Positions 1 through 8,049 are shown, counted from the first letter of the stretch. The stretch: 64,000 nucleotides of DNA from Methyloligella sp. (GCA_021604645.1 BQJJ01000008.1:62001-126000), one strand, 5' to 3'. Translations and numbers: made by a program. The notes: generated by a model from the letters alone, not told the origin.

Positions 1-455
1 GTGAAGAAACCTCTAAATATACAGATCTTATGGAAAACGGCAAAGCCCGCCGTTTCACCTGGGAAATGGATTGCAAGTCCATTATCACCAACCCAAGCCC
101 GCAAGCCCCTATCACTCATGGCAAAGGACACACAGTCCTGACAGGGTTAGCCTGGTCTGGCCGCGGCACAATTGACCGTGTTGACATCACATTAGACGGA
201 GGAAAAAATTGGCAAAAAGCCCGCATTGACGGCCCAAGCCTAGATAAAGCACTACACCGTTTCTACTTCGAATTTGAATGGGATGGTCGCCCTCTCTTAC
301 TTCAATCAAGAGCGATAGATTCAACCGGTTACGTCCAACCTACCAAAGATGAGCTACGCGAAGTTCGCGGTACGAATTCAATTTATCATAACAATGGCAT
401 TCAAACTTGGCATGTCAACGGAAAGGGAGAAGCTGAAAATGTTGAAATTTCCTAA
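1..455 (+). CDS. soxC: Sulfane dehydrogenase SoxC, C-terminal part (cut by window edge)
   Basis: The reading frame is open from base 3, so the gene starts upstream of the window. What remains is about 150 residues of the C-terminal Mo-cofactor oxidoreductase dimerisation domain of the sulfite oxidase family, including the stretch GLAWSGRGTIDRVDITLDGG and an ending GIQTWHVNGKGEAENVEIS. SoxC is the molybdenum subunit of periplasmic SoxCD, which oxidises the sulfane sulfur bound to SoxY during thiosulfate oxidation. The next gene begins before this one stops (17-bp overlap), as expected for translationally coupled soxCD. The molybdopterin domain and its cysteine ligand are outside the window, so activity cannot be judged; the assignment rests on the domain and on soxD next to it. 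Confidence 0.88.
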   Translation, partial: EETSKYTDLMENGKARRFTWEMDCKSIITNPSPQAPITHGKGHTVLTGLAWSGRGTIDRVDITLDGGKNWQKARIDGPSLDKALHRFYFEFEWDGRPLLLQSRAIDSTGYVQPTKDELREVRGTNSIYHNNGIQTWHVNGKGEAENVEIS

Positions 456-1092
456 AACTCTATCAATTGTTTTTTGCTTGTCTTTATGTGCGACGCCTGT
501 TTTCGCAGGTAAACTAAACCTGGGCCGCGAAGCGACAAAAGCCGAAATCAAAGCCTGGGACATTGATGTTCGCCCCGACGGCCAAGGATTACCTGAAGGT
601 AAAGGCACAGTTGAAAAAGGCGAGCAAGTTTTTGCTGAACAATGCGCTGCTTGTCATGGTGACTTTGGTGAAGGTGTCGATAGATGGCCGGTTTTAGCTG
701 GCGGCTTGGGCACAATCAAAAGTGAAGATCCTGTTAAAACTGTCGGATCATATTGGCCATACGCTTCAACTGTTTTTGACTATATTTATAGAGCAATGCC
801 ATTTGGCAACGCCCAGTCACTCAGCCCTGATGAAGTCTACGCAGTCACCGCTTACATTCTTTATTTAAATGAAATAGTCGCGGAAGACTTTGAGCTATCA
901 AAAAAGAATTTCACATCTATAAAGATGCCAAATGAGAAAAACTTCTTTGCAGACCCAAGGCCAGATACACCTTCGAGAAGCAAGAAAAAACCTTGCATGA
1001 AAAATTGCAAGAAAGAAGTTAAGATAACCAAGCGAGCACGGATAATAAACGTAACTCCTGAAGAAGATAAAAAAACAGCTGCTAAAGAATAA
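439..1092 (+). CDS. soxD: SoxD-like single-haem cytochrome c
   Basis: This is a 217-residue secreted c-type cytochrome. An N-terminal signal peptide (about residues 1-23, ending TPVFA) is followed by a haem-binding CAACH (Cys69, Cys72, His73); a Met in RAMPFGN is the likely sixth ligand. The start was set at the ATG after a GGGAGA ribosome-binding site, overlapping soxC; a longer frame from base 349 would remove the signal peptide. It is the electron-accepting partner of SoxC. The classical Paracoccus SoxD is about 380 residues with two haem domains; this one has one, plus a Lys-rich C-terminal tail containing two further cysteines (PCMKNCKK). It could also be called a SorB-like or c551-type cytochrome, but the coupling to soxC favours SoxD. 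Confidence 0.85.
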   Translation: MLKFPKTLSIVFCLSLCATPVFAGKLNLGREATKAEIKAWDIDVRPDGQGLPEGKGTVEKGEQVFAEQCAACHGDFGEGVDRWPVLAGGLGTIKSEDPVKTVGSYWPYASTVFDYIYRAMPFGNAQSLSPDEVYAVTAYILYLNEIVAEDFELSKKNFTSIKMPNEKNFFADPRPDTPSRSKKKPCMKNCKKEVKITKRARIINVTPEEDKKTAAKE

Positions 1093-1097
1093 AGTTT

Positions 1098-1131
1098 AAG
1101 GCTCAAAAGTTATTTTGAGCCTTTTATTTTT
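1098..1131 (+). terminator. Intrinsic terminator after soxD
   Basis: An 11-bp stem (AAGGCTCAAAA / TTTTGAGCCTT) with a 4-base loop is followed by TTATTTTT. It lies 6 bases after the soxD stop and separates soxCD from the following metallohydrolase gene. Confidence 0.85.
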
Positions 1132-1155
1132 AATGAAAAACAAAGGGGGAAGACA

Positions 1156-2124
1156 ATGAAATTAAAACTTTTAAACCAACTCGTCATAATCATAGCCATC
1201 ACGATCGGAATGCTAACTTCATCAGTGCAAGCAAGCCAATCCATTAAAGATCAATACCCAAACTCAATGCTTTATTCAAAACCCATTGAAGTCATCCCAA
1301 ACGTTTGGTCAGCCATTGGCACAAGCGGCCCCCCTCTTTATGACAATGCAGGCCATAACAACAACCTCTCCTTTATTGTCACAGGTGACGGCGTCATCGT
1401 TATTAATGGCGGCGCGTCTTATCTTTTAGCCAAAGCCCTACATGATGAAATCAAAACGATTACCAAACAACCAGTAAAACTTATCATCAATGAAAACGGC
1501 CAAGGCCATGCCATGCTTGGCAATTCATACTGGGCAGAACAAAACGTTCCAATTCTGGCCCATGTTGAAGCAAAAGCAGAATTTAAAGAACACGGCTACG
1601 ATAGCTTGTCTCAGCATCAAAACGTCATCAAAGAAAAATCAAAAGGCACAAAAGTCCACTTACCAACGGAAACCTTCGAAGGCAAAAAAACAATCACAAT
1701 GGGCGCTTACACCATTGAAGTCATTAATTTTGGCCCCGCCCATTCACCTGGCGACATTTCAGTTTGGCTTCCCAAACAAAGATTAATCATCACCGGCGAT
1801 ATGGCGTTCCATGAGCGTTTACTTGCTATCTTTCCAGACACAGAAGTATCTAACTGGATAGAAAGCTGGGATAAAATGGAAAAATTAAAACCGCTTTATG
1901 TCATCCCAGGCCATGGCCACCCAACAAATCTTGATCAAGTCAGACGATACACAAAAGATTATCTGCTGTTCCTAAAAGGCAAAGTAAAAAAGCTCATCGA
2001 CGCAGGCGGGACTTTACAAGATAGTTATAGCATCGATCAAAGCCCATACGCCCACCTCGACACATTCAAAGAATTAGCAAAAAAGAACGCAGGCCGCTTA
2101 TTTGAACAATTAGAGTTCGAATAA
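1156..2124 (+). CDS. SoxH-like metallo-beta-lactamase-fold protein with altered zinc site
   Basis: A 322-residue exported protein with a signal peptide (residues 1-26, ending SVQA) and a metallo-beta-lactamase fold. The second half keeps expected metal-site residues: His196 in GPAHSPGD, Asp215 in ITGDMAF and His253 in PGHGHPT. The first motif, normally HxHxDH after the third strand, reads NENGQGHAM (residues 112-120), so three or four canonical ligands are missing. Proteins of this type (SoxH, quinoprotein-relay hydrolases) accompany sox genes and act in the periplasm; their substrate is not settled. The altered motif suggests a one-metal site or a non-hydrolytic role. A good ribosome-binding site (AAAGGGGGAAG) precedes the start. 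It has its own transcription unit between a terminator and the next promoter. Confidence 0.75.
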   Translation: MKLKLLNQLVIIIAITIGMLTSSVQASQSIKDQYPNSMLYSKPIEVIPNVWSAIGTSGPPLYDNAGHNNNLSFIVTGDGVIVINGGASYLLAKALHDEIKTITKQPVKLIINENGQGHAMLGNSYWAEQNVPILAHVEAKAEFKEHGYDSLSQHQNVIKEKSKGTKVHLPTETFEGKKTITMGAYTIEVINFGPAHSPGDISVWLPKQRLIITGDMAFHERLLAIFPDTEVSNWIESWDKMEKLKPLYVIPGHGHPTNLDQVRRYTKDYLLFLKGKVKKLIDAGGTLQDSYSIDQSPYAHLDTFKELAKKNAGRLFEQLEFE

Positions 2125-2140
2125 AAAACAACACGCCGAA

Positions 2141-2170
2141 TTCAGGTGGGAGTTCACTTCCCATACTGAA
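2141..2170 (+). other. Hairpin after the SoxH-like gene
   Basis: TTCAG...CTGAA closes a stem that continues as TGGGA...TCCCA around a short loop, with a small internal bulge. There is no T-run after it, so it is a possible transcript-end stabiliser rather than a classical terminator. Confidence 0.4.
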
Positions 2171-2172
2171 AC

Positions 2173-2280
2173 GATGAGACAGTCTCTAAAATGTGAATTA
2201 ATCAATTAAACTTCCCCTCTGATTAGCCATTCACAAGAGAAACAAAACCTTCTCCCTCCCTCAATAGAGACTGTCTCATC
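2173..2280. repeat. Paired palindromic sites forming a 16-bp inverted repeat
   Basis: GATGAGACAGTCTCTA at 2173-2188 is repeated exactly inverted at 2265-2280, 76 bp apart. Each copy is itself nearly self-complementary (GAGAC-A-GTCTC), so this can be read as two binding sites for one dimeric regulator. It sits between the SoxH-like gene and the promoter of the persulfide dioxygenase operon. A long cruciform or weak terminator role is possible too; no T-run follows. Confidence 0.6.
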
Positions 2281-2332
2281 AATAACTTTCCCCTTCATCA
2301 AAAAAACTAATCAAAAAACACGCCCCTCATAC

Positions 2333-2361
2333 TTGTATTTTGAATATAAGTTATATATAAA
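2333..2361 (+). promoter_or_regulatory. Sigma-70-type promoter of the pdo-sqr operon
   Basis: TTGTAT (2333-2338) and TATAAA (2356-2361) are separated by exactly 17 bp, and lie about 30 bp upstream of the first start codon of the operon. The -10 box is inside the palindrome described next, so a bound repressor would block it. Confidence 0.65.
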
Positions 2362-2372
2362 CATTTATATAT
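2353..2372. promoter_or_regulatory. Perfect AT-rich palindromic operator over the -10 box
   Basis: ATATATAAA-CA-TTTATATAT is a perfect 9-bp inverted repeat with a 2-bp centre. AT-rich palindromes overlapping promoters of persulfide dioxygenase operons are the type of site bound by the ArsR-family sulfide sensors BigR and SqrR; no ArsR gene is in this window. That this is such a site is inference from position and symmetry. Confidence 0.6.
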
Positions 2373-2391
2373 GCAGACAGAGGAATGTACC

Positions 2392-3279
2392 ATGACCCAA
2401 TATCCAGTGAATATGAACATCACTCCGGAGATCACTTCGTTTTTTGACCCTGCAACAAACACAATAAGCTATATCGTCAAAGATCCATCAACGAACCATT
2501 GCGCAATTATAGATTCAGTCATGGATATTGATTATGCCGCAGGCTCTATCAGCTACACACACGCAGATGCAATGATAGATCACATCAAGTCAAAAGACTT
2601 AAAGCTTGACTGGATCATTGAAACCCACGTGCACGCTGACCATCTCTCAGCCGCTCCTTACATCCAGGAAAAGTGCGGCGGTAAAATTGGTATCGGTGAA
2701 AACATCCTCATTGTCCAAGACACCTTCGGTAAATATTTCAACGAAGGCACTGAATTCCAAAGAGATGGCTCACAATTTGACGCACTCTTTAAAGATGGTG
2801 ACACTTACTCAATTGGTAAAATGGAAACCTTTACCATGTTCACACCTGGTCACACACCAGCTTGCATGGTCCATGTCATAGGAAACGCCGCTTTTGTTGG
2901 TGACACCCTTTTCATGCCTGATGGTGGTTCTGCCAGAGCAGATTTCCCCGGCGGTGACGCAGGTCAGCTTTATGATTCAATTCAAAAACTATTGGCTCTC
3001 CCAGATGATATGTGCCTCTTCATGTGCCACGACTATGGCCCGAACGGTCGCAACATAAAATGGGAAACAACAGTTGCAGAAGAAAAGCAGCACAACATTC
3101 ATGTCGGTCACGGCAAAACCAAAGAAGAGTTTGTAAAACTAAGAACTGAGCGAGATGCTACTTTAGACATGCCAACTCTGATTATCCCGTCTTTACAAGT
3201 CAACATGCGAGCTGGCGAAGTTCCAAAAGATAAAGAAGGCAACCCAATGCTAAAAGTCCCTATTAAAGGTCTCAACTAA
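2392..3279 (+). CDS. Persulfide dioxygenase (ETHE1/Blh-type)
   Basis: A 295-residue cytosolic metallo-beta-lactamase-fold protein. It carries HVHADH (His79, His81, Asp83, His84), His154 in TPGHTPACM, Asp171 in VGDTLF and His213 in MCHDYGPNGR, the ligand set of iron persulfide dioxygenases, together with the family signature GGSARADFPGG. The enzyme uses O2 to turn glutathione persulfide into sulfite and glutathione. The ATG at 2392 is preceded by AGAGGAATG with good spacing; an ATG 21 bases upstream lies in the operator and lacks a ribosome-binding site. It is the first gene of the operon, immediately upstream of the fused quinone oxidoreductase whose persulfide product it should consume. Confidence 0.9.
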   Translation: MTQYPVNMNITPEITSFFDPATNTISYIVKDPSTNHCAIIDSVMDIDYAAGSISYTHADAMIDHIKSKDLKLDWIIETHVHADHLSAAPYIQEKCGGKIGIGENILIVQDTFGKYFNEGTEFQRDGSQFDALFKDGDTYSIGKMETFTMFTPGHTPACMVHVIGNAAFVGDTLFMPDGGSARADFPGGDAGQLYDSIQKLLALPDDMCLFMCHDYGPNGRNIKWETTVAEEKQHNIHVGHGKTKEEFVKLRTERDATLDMPTLIIPSLQVNMRAGEVPKDKEGNPMLKVPIKGLN

Positions 3280-3339
3280 AACATTAGCAAAAAACAAAAC
3301 CTCAACCTTGATCTAACCAAAGAAACCAGGACCTCTCTT

Positions 3340-5022
3340 ATGGATATTAAAACAATTGATGAAGCTCTCTCGGTCAGCCCTCAAATACAACTTGAAGATA
3401 TGCCAGAAATAGCACAACTCGGTTTTAAATCCATTATCTGCAATCGCCCAGATGGAGAAGGCTCTGATCAGCCAACGGTAACAGAAATTAAAAATGCAGC
3501 AGAAAAACTAGGCATCTCAGTTCATTACTTGCCCATAACTCAAGGGAAAGTCAGAGATGAAGATGCAGAAGAGTTTGCAAAATTACTAGATGGGCTGAGC
3601 TCCCCCACACTTGCCTATTGTAGAACAGGTACCCGCTCAACAACTCTGTGGGCTCTAAGCCAAAGCACAAAAGGAAAAGACCTTCACTTTATTTTAGAGA
3701 TCACAAAAGCTGCTGGATACAATATGTCTGGTGTGATACGGCGCATTGCAAATGGTGGCCAAACACCAACCGAAGAAGGTGATGCATCCCATGACATTGT
3801 CATCATTGGCGGTGGTTCAGGCGGCATAGCAGCTGCCTCAAGTCTTTTAAACAGAGATAAAAATCTTGATATCTGCATTATAGATCCGGCAGACACCCAT
3901 TATTACCAACCAGGTTGGACAATGGTCGGCGGTGGCATCTTTAACGCCAAACAAACAGCGAAACCTCTGGCAGCCCTCATCCCTAAAGGTGTTCATTGGA
4001 TTAAAGCCGCAGCATCTGCCTTCGAGCCGGAAAACAACGCTGTCATTCTCGATGGGTGCCGTGTTATTAAATACAAACAACTCATAGTGGCCCCGGGCTT
4101 AAAACTTAATTGGAATGCCATCGAAGGTCTCGTTGAAACTTTAGGAAAAAATGGCGTCACTTCAAATTACAGATACGACCTCGCGCCTTACACATGGGAA
4201 CTTGTAAAAAGCTTAAAATCCGGACGCGCTCTCTTCACCCAGCCGCCCATGCCAATAAAATGCGCCGGCGCTCCGCAAAAAGCCATGTACCTATCAAGCG
4301 ATCATTGGTTCAAAGAACAAGTCCTTAATAATATAGATATAGAGTTTTACAATGCAGGTGGTGTCCTCTTTGGTGTCAAAGATTACGTACCAGCCCTGAT
4401 GAATTATATAGAAAAATATAATATAGACACTCGCTTCACTCACAATCTGGTAAAAATTGACGGCCCATCTAAAACTGCCTGGTTCAATAAAACAGATAGT
4501 GACGGCAACAGTGAATTGATTGAAACAACCTTTGATATGATTCATGTGGTTCCTCCTCAAACCACACCAGATTTCATACGTGTAAGCCCTCTGGTTGACG
4601 AAGCCGGCTGGGTTGATATTGATCCCAAAACATTGCGGCATAAAACTTATGAAAACATCTGGTCCATAGGTGATGTTATGAACGCACCAAATGCGAAAAC
4701 CGCAGCAGCAGTAAGAAAACAAGCCCCTATCGTTGCAAACAATCTCCTCAAAACTATGAGCAATAACAAAGACAAAAATAATGGCATGGCTCATTATGAT
4801 GGATATGGCTCCTGCCCCCTCACTGTTGAGCGCGGAAAGATCGTATTAGCTGAATTTGGTTATGGTGGAGTTTTATTACCAAGTTTTCCTGAATGGGCCC
4901 TTGATGGAAAGAAACCAAGCCGGGCCGCCTGGTTCTTAAAAGAATCCATGCTCCCTCCAATTTATTGGAAAGCTATGCTGCGCGGTAAGGAGTGGATGGC
5001 AAAACCAGAAATCATCGGATAA
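3340..5022 (+). CDS. DUF442 domain fused to type II sulfide:quinone oxidoreductase
   Basis: A 560-residue fusion. Residues 1-135 form a DUF442 (Blh N-terminal, phosphatase-like) domain with the active-site loop YCRTGTRS (Cys94, Arg99). Residues 150-560 are a flavoprotein: FAD motif IIGGGSGG, the first redox cysteine in PIKCAGAPQK (Cys308) and the second in GYGSCPL (Cys492), followed by a C-terminal SQOR-like tail (LPPIYWKAMLRG). Both cysteines needed for the type II (SQOR/SQRDL) trisulfide mechanism are present. It should oxidise sulfide at the membrane and pass electrons to ubiquinone, leaving persulfide for the dioxygenase encoded 60 bp upstream. DUF442 is found fused to the dioxygenase in Blh proteins; here it is on the reductase instead. 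The ATG has only a modest ribosome-binding site (ACCAGGA). Confidence 0.9.
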   Translation: MDIKTIDEALSVSPQIQLEDMPEIAQLGFKSIICNRPDGEGSDQPTVTEIKNAAEKLGISVHYLPITQGKVRDEDAEEFAKLLDGLSSPTLAYCRTGTRSTTLWALSQSTKGKDLHFILEITKAAGYNMSGVIRRIANGGQTPTEEGDASHDIVIIGGGSGGIAAASSLLNRDKNLDICIIDPADTHYYQPGWTMVGGGIFNAKQTAKPLAALIPKGVHWIKAAASAFEPENNAVILDGCRVIKYKQLIVAPGLKLNWNAIEGLVETLGKNGVTSNYRYDLAPYTWELVKSLKSGRALFTQPPMPIKCAGAPQKAMYLSSDHWFKEQVLNNIDIEFYNAGGVLFGVKDYVPALMNYIEKYNIDTRFTHNLVKIDGPSKTAWFNKTDSDGNSELIETTFDMIHVVPPQTTPDFIRVSPLVDEAGWVDIDPKTLRHKTYENIWSIGDVMNAPNAKTAAAVRKQAPIVANNLLKTMSNNKDKNNGMAHYDGYGSCPLTVERGKIVLAEFGYGGVLLPSFPEWALDGKKPSRAAWFLKESMLPPIYWKAMLRGKEWMAKPEIIG

Positions 5023-5050
5023 CATAAAACACGAACTTGGCCATACTCCA

Positions 5051-6862
5051 ATGGCCATAGAAACAAATGGGATCACCAATCAAGTGTGGCCAAACATTAA
5101 GAACAAGAGCGTGAACCTAAAGCAGTTTTTTCCTATTTTTGAATGGGGAAAAACCTATGACAAAGGTCAGTTCACCAATGATGGCATCGCCGCCATCATC
5201 GTCACCATCATGCTCATTCCCCAGTCTCTGGCCTACGCTTTATTAGCTGGCCTCCCGGCAGAAATGGGCATTTACGCATCAATAATCCCAATTATTCTTT
5301 ACGCTATTTTTGGAACCAGCAGAGCATTAGCCGTTGGCCCTGTAGCAGTTGTCTCATTAATGACCGCCGCTGCTGTTGGAAACATCGCCGAACAAGGCAC
5401 AGCAGATTACATAACCGCCGCGCTAACCCTCGCATTTCTATCCGGCGCATTTCTAATTCTTCTCGGTATCTTTCGCCTTGGCTTTATAGCAAACTTTTTG
5501 TCCCACCCTGTTATCGCAGGCTTTATCACCGCCAGCGGAATTATCATCGCAACCAGCCAGATCAAACATATCCTCGGCATTAATGCGAGCGGACATAATC
5601 TTTATGAACTTATAAGCTCTATCTTTTCTCACCTTGATGAAACAAACATCATCACATGCCTCATTGGCCTTTCCTCCATAGCCTTTCTATTTTGGGTCAG
5701 AGGGGGGCTAAAACCACTTCTTTTAAAACTAGGCCTAAAACCTAAGCTTGCAGAAATACTCAGCAGAGCAGGACCAGTTGCAGCCGTAGTCCTAACAACT
5801 CTCATTGCCTGGGGCTTTAATTTAATAACGCAAAATGTTGCTGTTGTGGGCGATGTCCCTCAAGGTCTCCCACCTTTAAGCAGCCCCTCTTTTTCTTTCG
5901 ACCTTTGGTCAAGCCTCATAGGTTCAGCCATCTTAATTTCAATCATTGGCTTTGTAGAATCGATCTCAGTTGCCCAAACTCTCGCTGCTAAAAAACGACA
6001 ACGCATAGATCCAAATCAAGAGCTTATCGGCCTCGGCGCTGCAAACCTTGGCTCCGCATTCTCAGGCGGCTATCCAGTCACCGGTGGCTTTGCCCGCTCT
6101 GTAGTAAATTTTGATGCAGGCGCAGCAACACCAGCCGCTGGGGCATACACAGCCATAGGTCTGGCTATCGCCTCTCTCTTACTAACCCCTCTAATATTCT
6201 TTCTCCCCAAAGCAACATTAGCTGCAACCATTATCGTCGCAGTTCTTTCATTAGTAGATTTTTCAATTTTAAAACGAACATGGGACTACTCAAAAGCAGA
6301 CTTCATTGCTGTCACGGCAACAATTTTAATCACCCTATTGTTCGGCGTAGAAATCGGTGTCAGTGCCGGTGTGGTTATTTCTGTTTTTATACATCTTTAC
6401 AAAACTTCGCGGCCTCATATTGCCATTGTCGGTCAAGTCCCTGGTACCGAACATTTCCGCAATGTAGATCGCCATAAAGTCATCACTCAAAACAACATTC
6501 TGACCATCCGTATTGACGAAAGTCTTTACTTCGCAAACGCCAGATTTTTAGAAGATCAGCTTTACGACATGGTTGCAGAGCATCCCAAACTAGAGCATGT
6601 CATTCTTATGTGCCCCGGTGTCAACGAGATTGACATGAGCGCTCTTGAATCTTTAGAAGCCATCAATGAGCGCTTAAAAGATTTAAACGTAAAATTCCAT
6701 TTCAGTGAAATCAAAGGCCCTGTAATGGATAAATTACATAAGACCGAATTTTTAAAACATCAAACAGGACGCATTTACCTCAGTCAACATCAAGCCATCT
6801 GCGATCTGACCAAAGGAACAGATCCGAGTTGCGATGAAACTGAAAAAGTCCTAGAGGAGTAA
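5051..6862 (+). CDS. SulP-family anion transporter with STAS domain
   Basis: A 603-residue inner-membrane protein. Residues about 40-450 contain the SulP core with many hydrophobic segments and the conserved start of the transport domain (IPQSLAYALLAGLP), then a cytoplasmic STAS domain (about 470-590, LYFANARFLEDQL onward). SulP proteins carry sulfate or related anions, by uptake or exchange. In the pdo-sqr operon, moving sulfite or sulfate out of the oxidising cell is the most economical role, but direction cannot be read from sequence. It begins 28 bp after the oxidoreductase gene with no obvious ribosome-binding site, so its translation may depend on the upstream gene. Confidence 0.85.
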   Translation: MAIETNGITNQVWPNIKNKSVNLKQFFPIFEWGKTYDKGQFTNDGIAAIIVTIMLIPQSLAYALLAGLPAEMGIYASIIPIILYAIFGTSRALAVGPVAVVSLMTAAAVGNIAEQGTADYITAALTLAFLSGAFLILLGIFRLGFIANFLSHPVIAGFITASGIIIATSQIKHILGINASGHNLYELISSIFSHLDETNIITCLIGLSSIAFLFWVRGGLKPLLLKLGLKPKLAEILSRAGPVAAVVLTTLIAWGFNLITQNVAVVGDVPQGLPPLSSPSFSFDLWSSLIGSAILISIIGFVESISVAQTLAAKKRQRIDPNQELIGLGAANLGSAFSGGYPVTGGFARSVVNFDAGAATPAAGAYTAIGLAIASLLLTPLIFFLPKATLAATIIVAVLSLVDFSILKRTWDYSKADFIAVTATILITLLFGVEIGVSAGVVISVFIHLYKTSRPHIAIVGQVPGTEHFRNVDRHKVITQNNILTIRIDESLYFANARFLEDQLYDMVAEHPKLEHVILMCPGVNEIDMSALESLEAINERLKDLNVKFHFSEIKGPVMDKLHKTEFLKHQTGRIYLSQHQAICDLTKGTDPSCDETEKVLEE

Positions 6863-6867
6863 AAAAC

Positions 6868-7494
6868 ATGAGCTTAAAAATAGGTGAAACAGCCCCCAAT
6901 TTTACAATAGATACAACCAATGGCCCGATAGATTTTCATGAGTGGATTGGTGACAGCTGGGTATTTTTCTTTAGTCACCCAGCAGATTACACACCCGTTT
7001 GCACAACAGAAATGGGAAAGACATCAAAGCTAGAAGGTCAGTTTACGAAAAGAAATGTAAAACCAATTGGTCTATCAACCGACACAGTCGAAGAGCATAA
7101 AACTTGGATTTTAGATATTAATGACACCCAGCAAACAACACTAACTTTTCCCATCGTCGCAGATCCAGATTTAAAAGTCGCCAAACTTTATGAAATGATC
7201 CATGAAGAAGAAAGCGAAACCGCAGCAGTGCGCTCCGTCTTCATAATTGATCCAAACAAAAAAATTCGGCTCACAATGACATACCCAATGTCAGTCGGTA
7301 GAAACTTTGATGAAATTTTACGAGTGATAGATGCATTGCAATTAGGTGATGAGAAAAAAGTCGCAACACCAGCTGATTGGCGTCCAGGCGAAAAAGTCAT
7401 CATCCCACCATCCATTTCAAATGAAGATGCAAAAGGCATTTTCCCGCAAGGCTGGGAAGAAATCAGACCCTATCTAAGAATAACCCAAGTTTAA
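6868..7494 (+). CDS. 1-Cys peroxiredoxin (Prx6 family)
   Basis: A 208-residue thioredoxin-fold peroxidase with the peroxidatic Cys45 in PADYTPVCTTEMG; no resolving cysteine is present. The C-terminal part (PADWRPGEKVIIPPS) is the Prx6-type extension. It reduces hydroperoxides in the cytoplasm. The start lies five bases after the SulP stop behind GAGGAG, so it is the last gene of the sulfide-oxidation operon, where sulfur and flavin chemistry would generate peroxide or reactive sulfur species. Confidence 0.9.
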   Translation: MSLKIGETAPNFTIDTTNGPIDFHEWIGDSWVFFFSHPADYTPVCTTEMGKTSKLEGQFTKRNVKPIGLSTDTVEEHKTWILDINDTQQTTLTFPIVADPDLKVAKLYEMIHEEESETAAVRSVFIIDPNKKIRLTMTYPMSVGRNFDEILRVIDALQLGDEKKVATPADWRPGEKVIIPPSISNEDAKGIFPQGWEEIRPYLRITQV

Positions 7495-7506
7495 TGAAAC
7501 CAAACA

Positions 7507-7546
7507 AAAAAGCCCGCATCTTCTAATTTAGAAGATGCGGGCTTTT
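7507..7546. terminator. Bidirectional terminator
   Basis: AGCCCGCATCTTC / GAAGATGCGGGCT forms a 13-bp stem around a 7-base loop, flanked by A-runs and T-runs, so it can end both the peroxiredoxin operon and the converging Rrf2 gene. Confidence 0.9.
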
Positions 7547-7566
7547 ATAAAAACTTCCCTTAAAGG

Positions 7567-8004
7567 TTAAAGCCCCTTTTCGATGCGCTCTAACAGCTGA
7601 TTACGATTAGACGCAATATCAGCCACAGTTAAATCATCTAAGACAGCCATAAACGCATCTGTTGCTTTCATCATAGCTTTCGATAATTTGCAAATCCCAA
7701 TCAAAGGACAACTATTGGTCTCAGGGTTAAAACACTCAACCACATCAAGCGGCCCCTCAGTTAATCGAACAACATCACCAACAGTAATCTCTTCTGCCGG
7801 GCGCCCTAAACGAAACCCACCATAACGCCCCCGCACAGTTTCTAAAAAACCAGCCTTACCCAGTTCATGAACAATCTTCACAATATGCGGTTTTGATAAT
7901 TTATGAATGGTCGCAACATCTTCAACTCGCACAAGATCAGGTGAGTGCAATGCAGCCAATTGCATTGAGCGAAGCGCATAATTTGAGTAGCTGGTCAGTT
8001 TCAT
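7567..8004 (-). CDS. Rrf2-family regulator, NsrR-like
   Basis: A 145-residue winged-helix regulator. The N-terminal region (TSYSNYALRSMQLAAL ... RYGGFRLGRP) is the Rrf2 DNA-binding domain, followed by three cysteines, Cys91, Cys99 and Cys105, in a CFNPETNSCPLIGIC cluster-binding loop. NsrR has this arrangement and binds an Fe-S cluster that reacts with nitric oxide. The position, convergent with the sulfide-oxidation operon, leaves open that it responds to reactive sulfur instead. A dyad of the NsrR-site type lies upstream of its start, suggesting autoregulation. Confidence 0.85.
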   Translation of the reverse strand: MKLTSYSNYALRSMQLAALHSPDLVRVEDVATIHKLSKPHIVKIVHELGKAGFLETVRGRYGGFRLGRPAEEITVGDVVRLTEGPLDVVECFNPETNSCPLIGICKLSKAMMKATDAFMAVLDDLTVADIASNRNQLLERIEKGL

Positions 8005-8049
8005 AAATAAAAGTCCAGAAAATAAATTTTAGTCATCCACAAAAACTCA

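Noticed and set aside
4294-4794. Minus-strand frame of 166 residues inside the SQR gene
   Set aside because: It lies opposite an intact conserved enzyme, and its Cys/Ile/Phe-rich sequence has no recognised domain.
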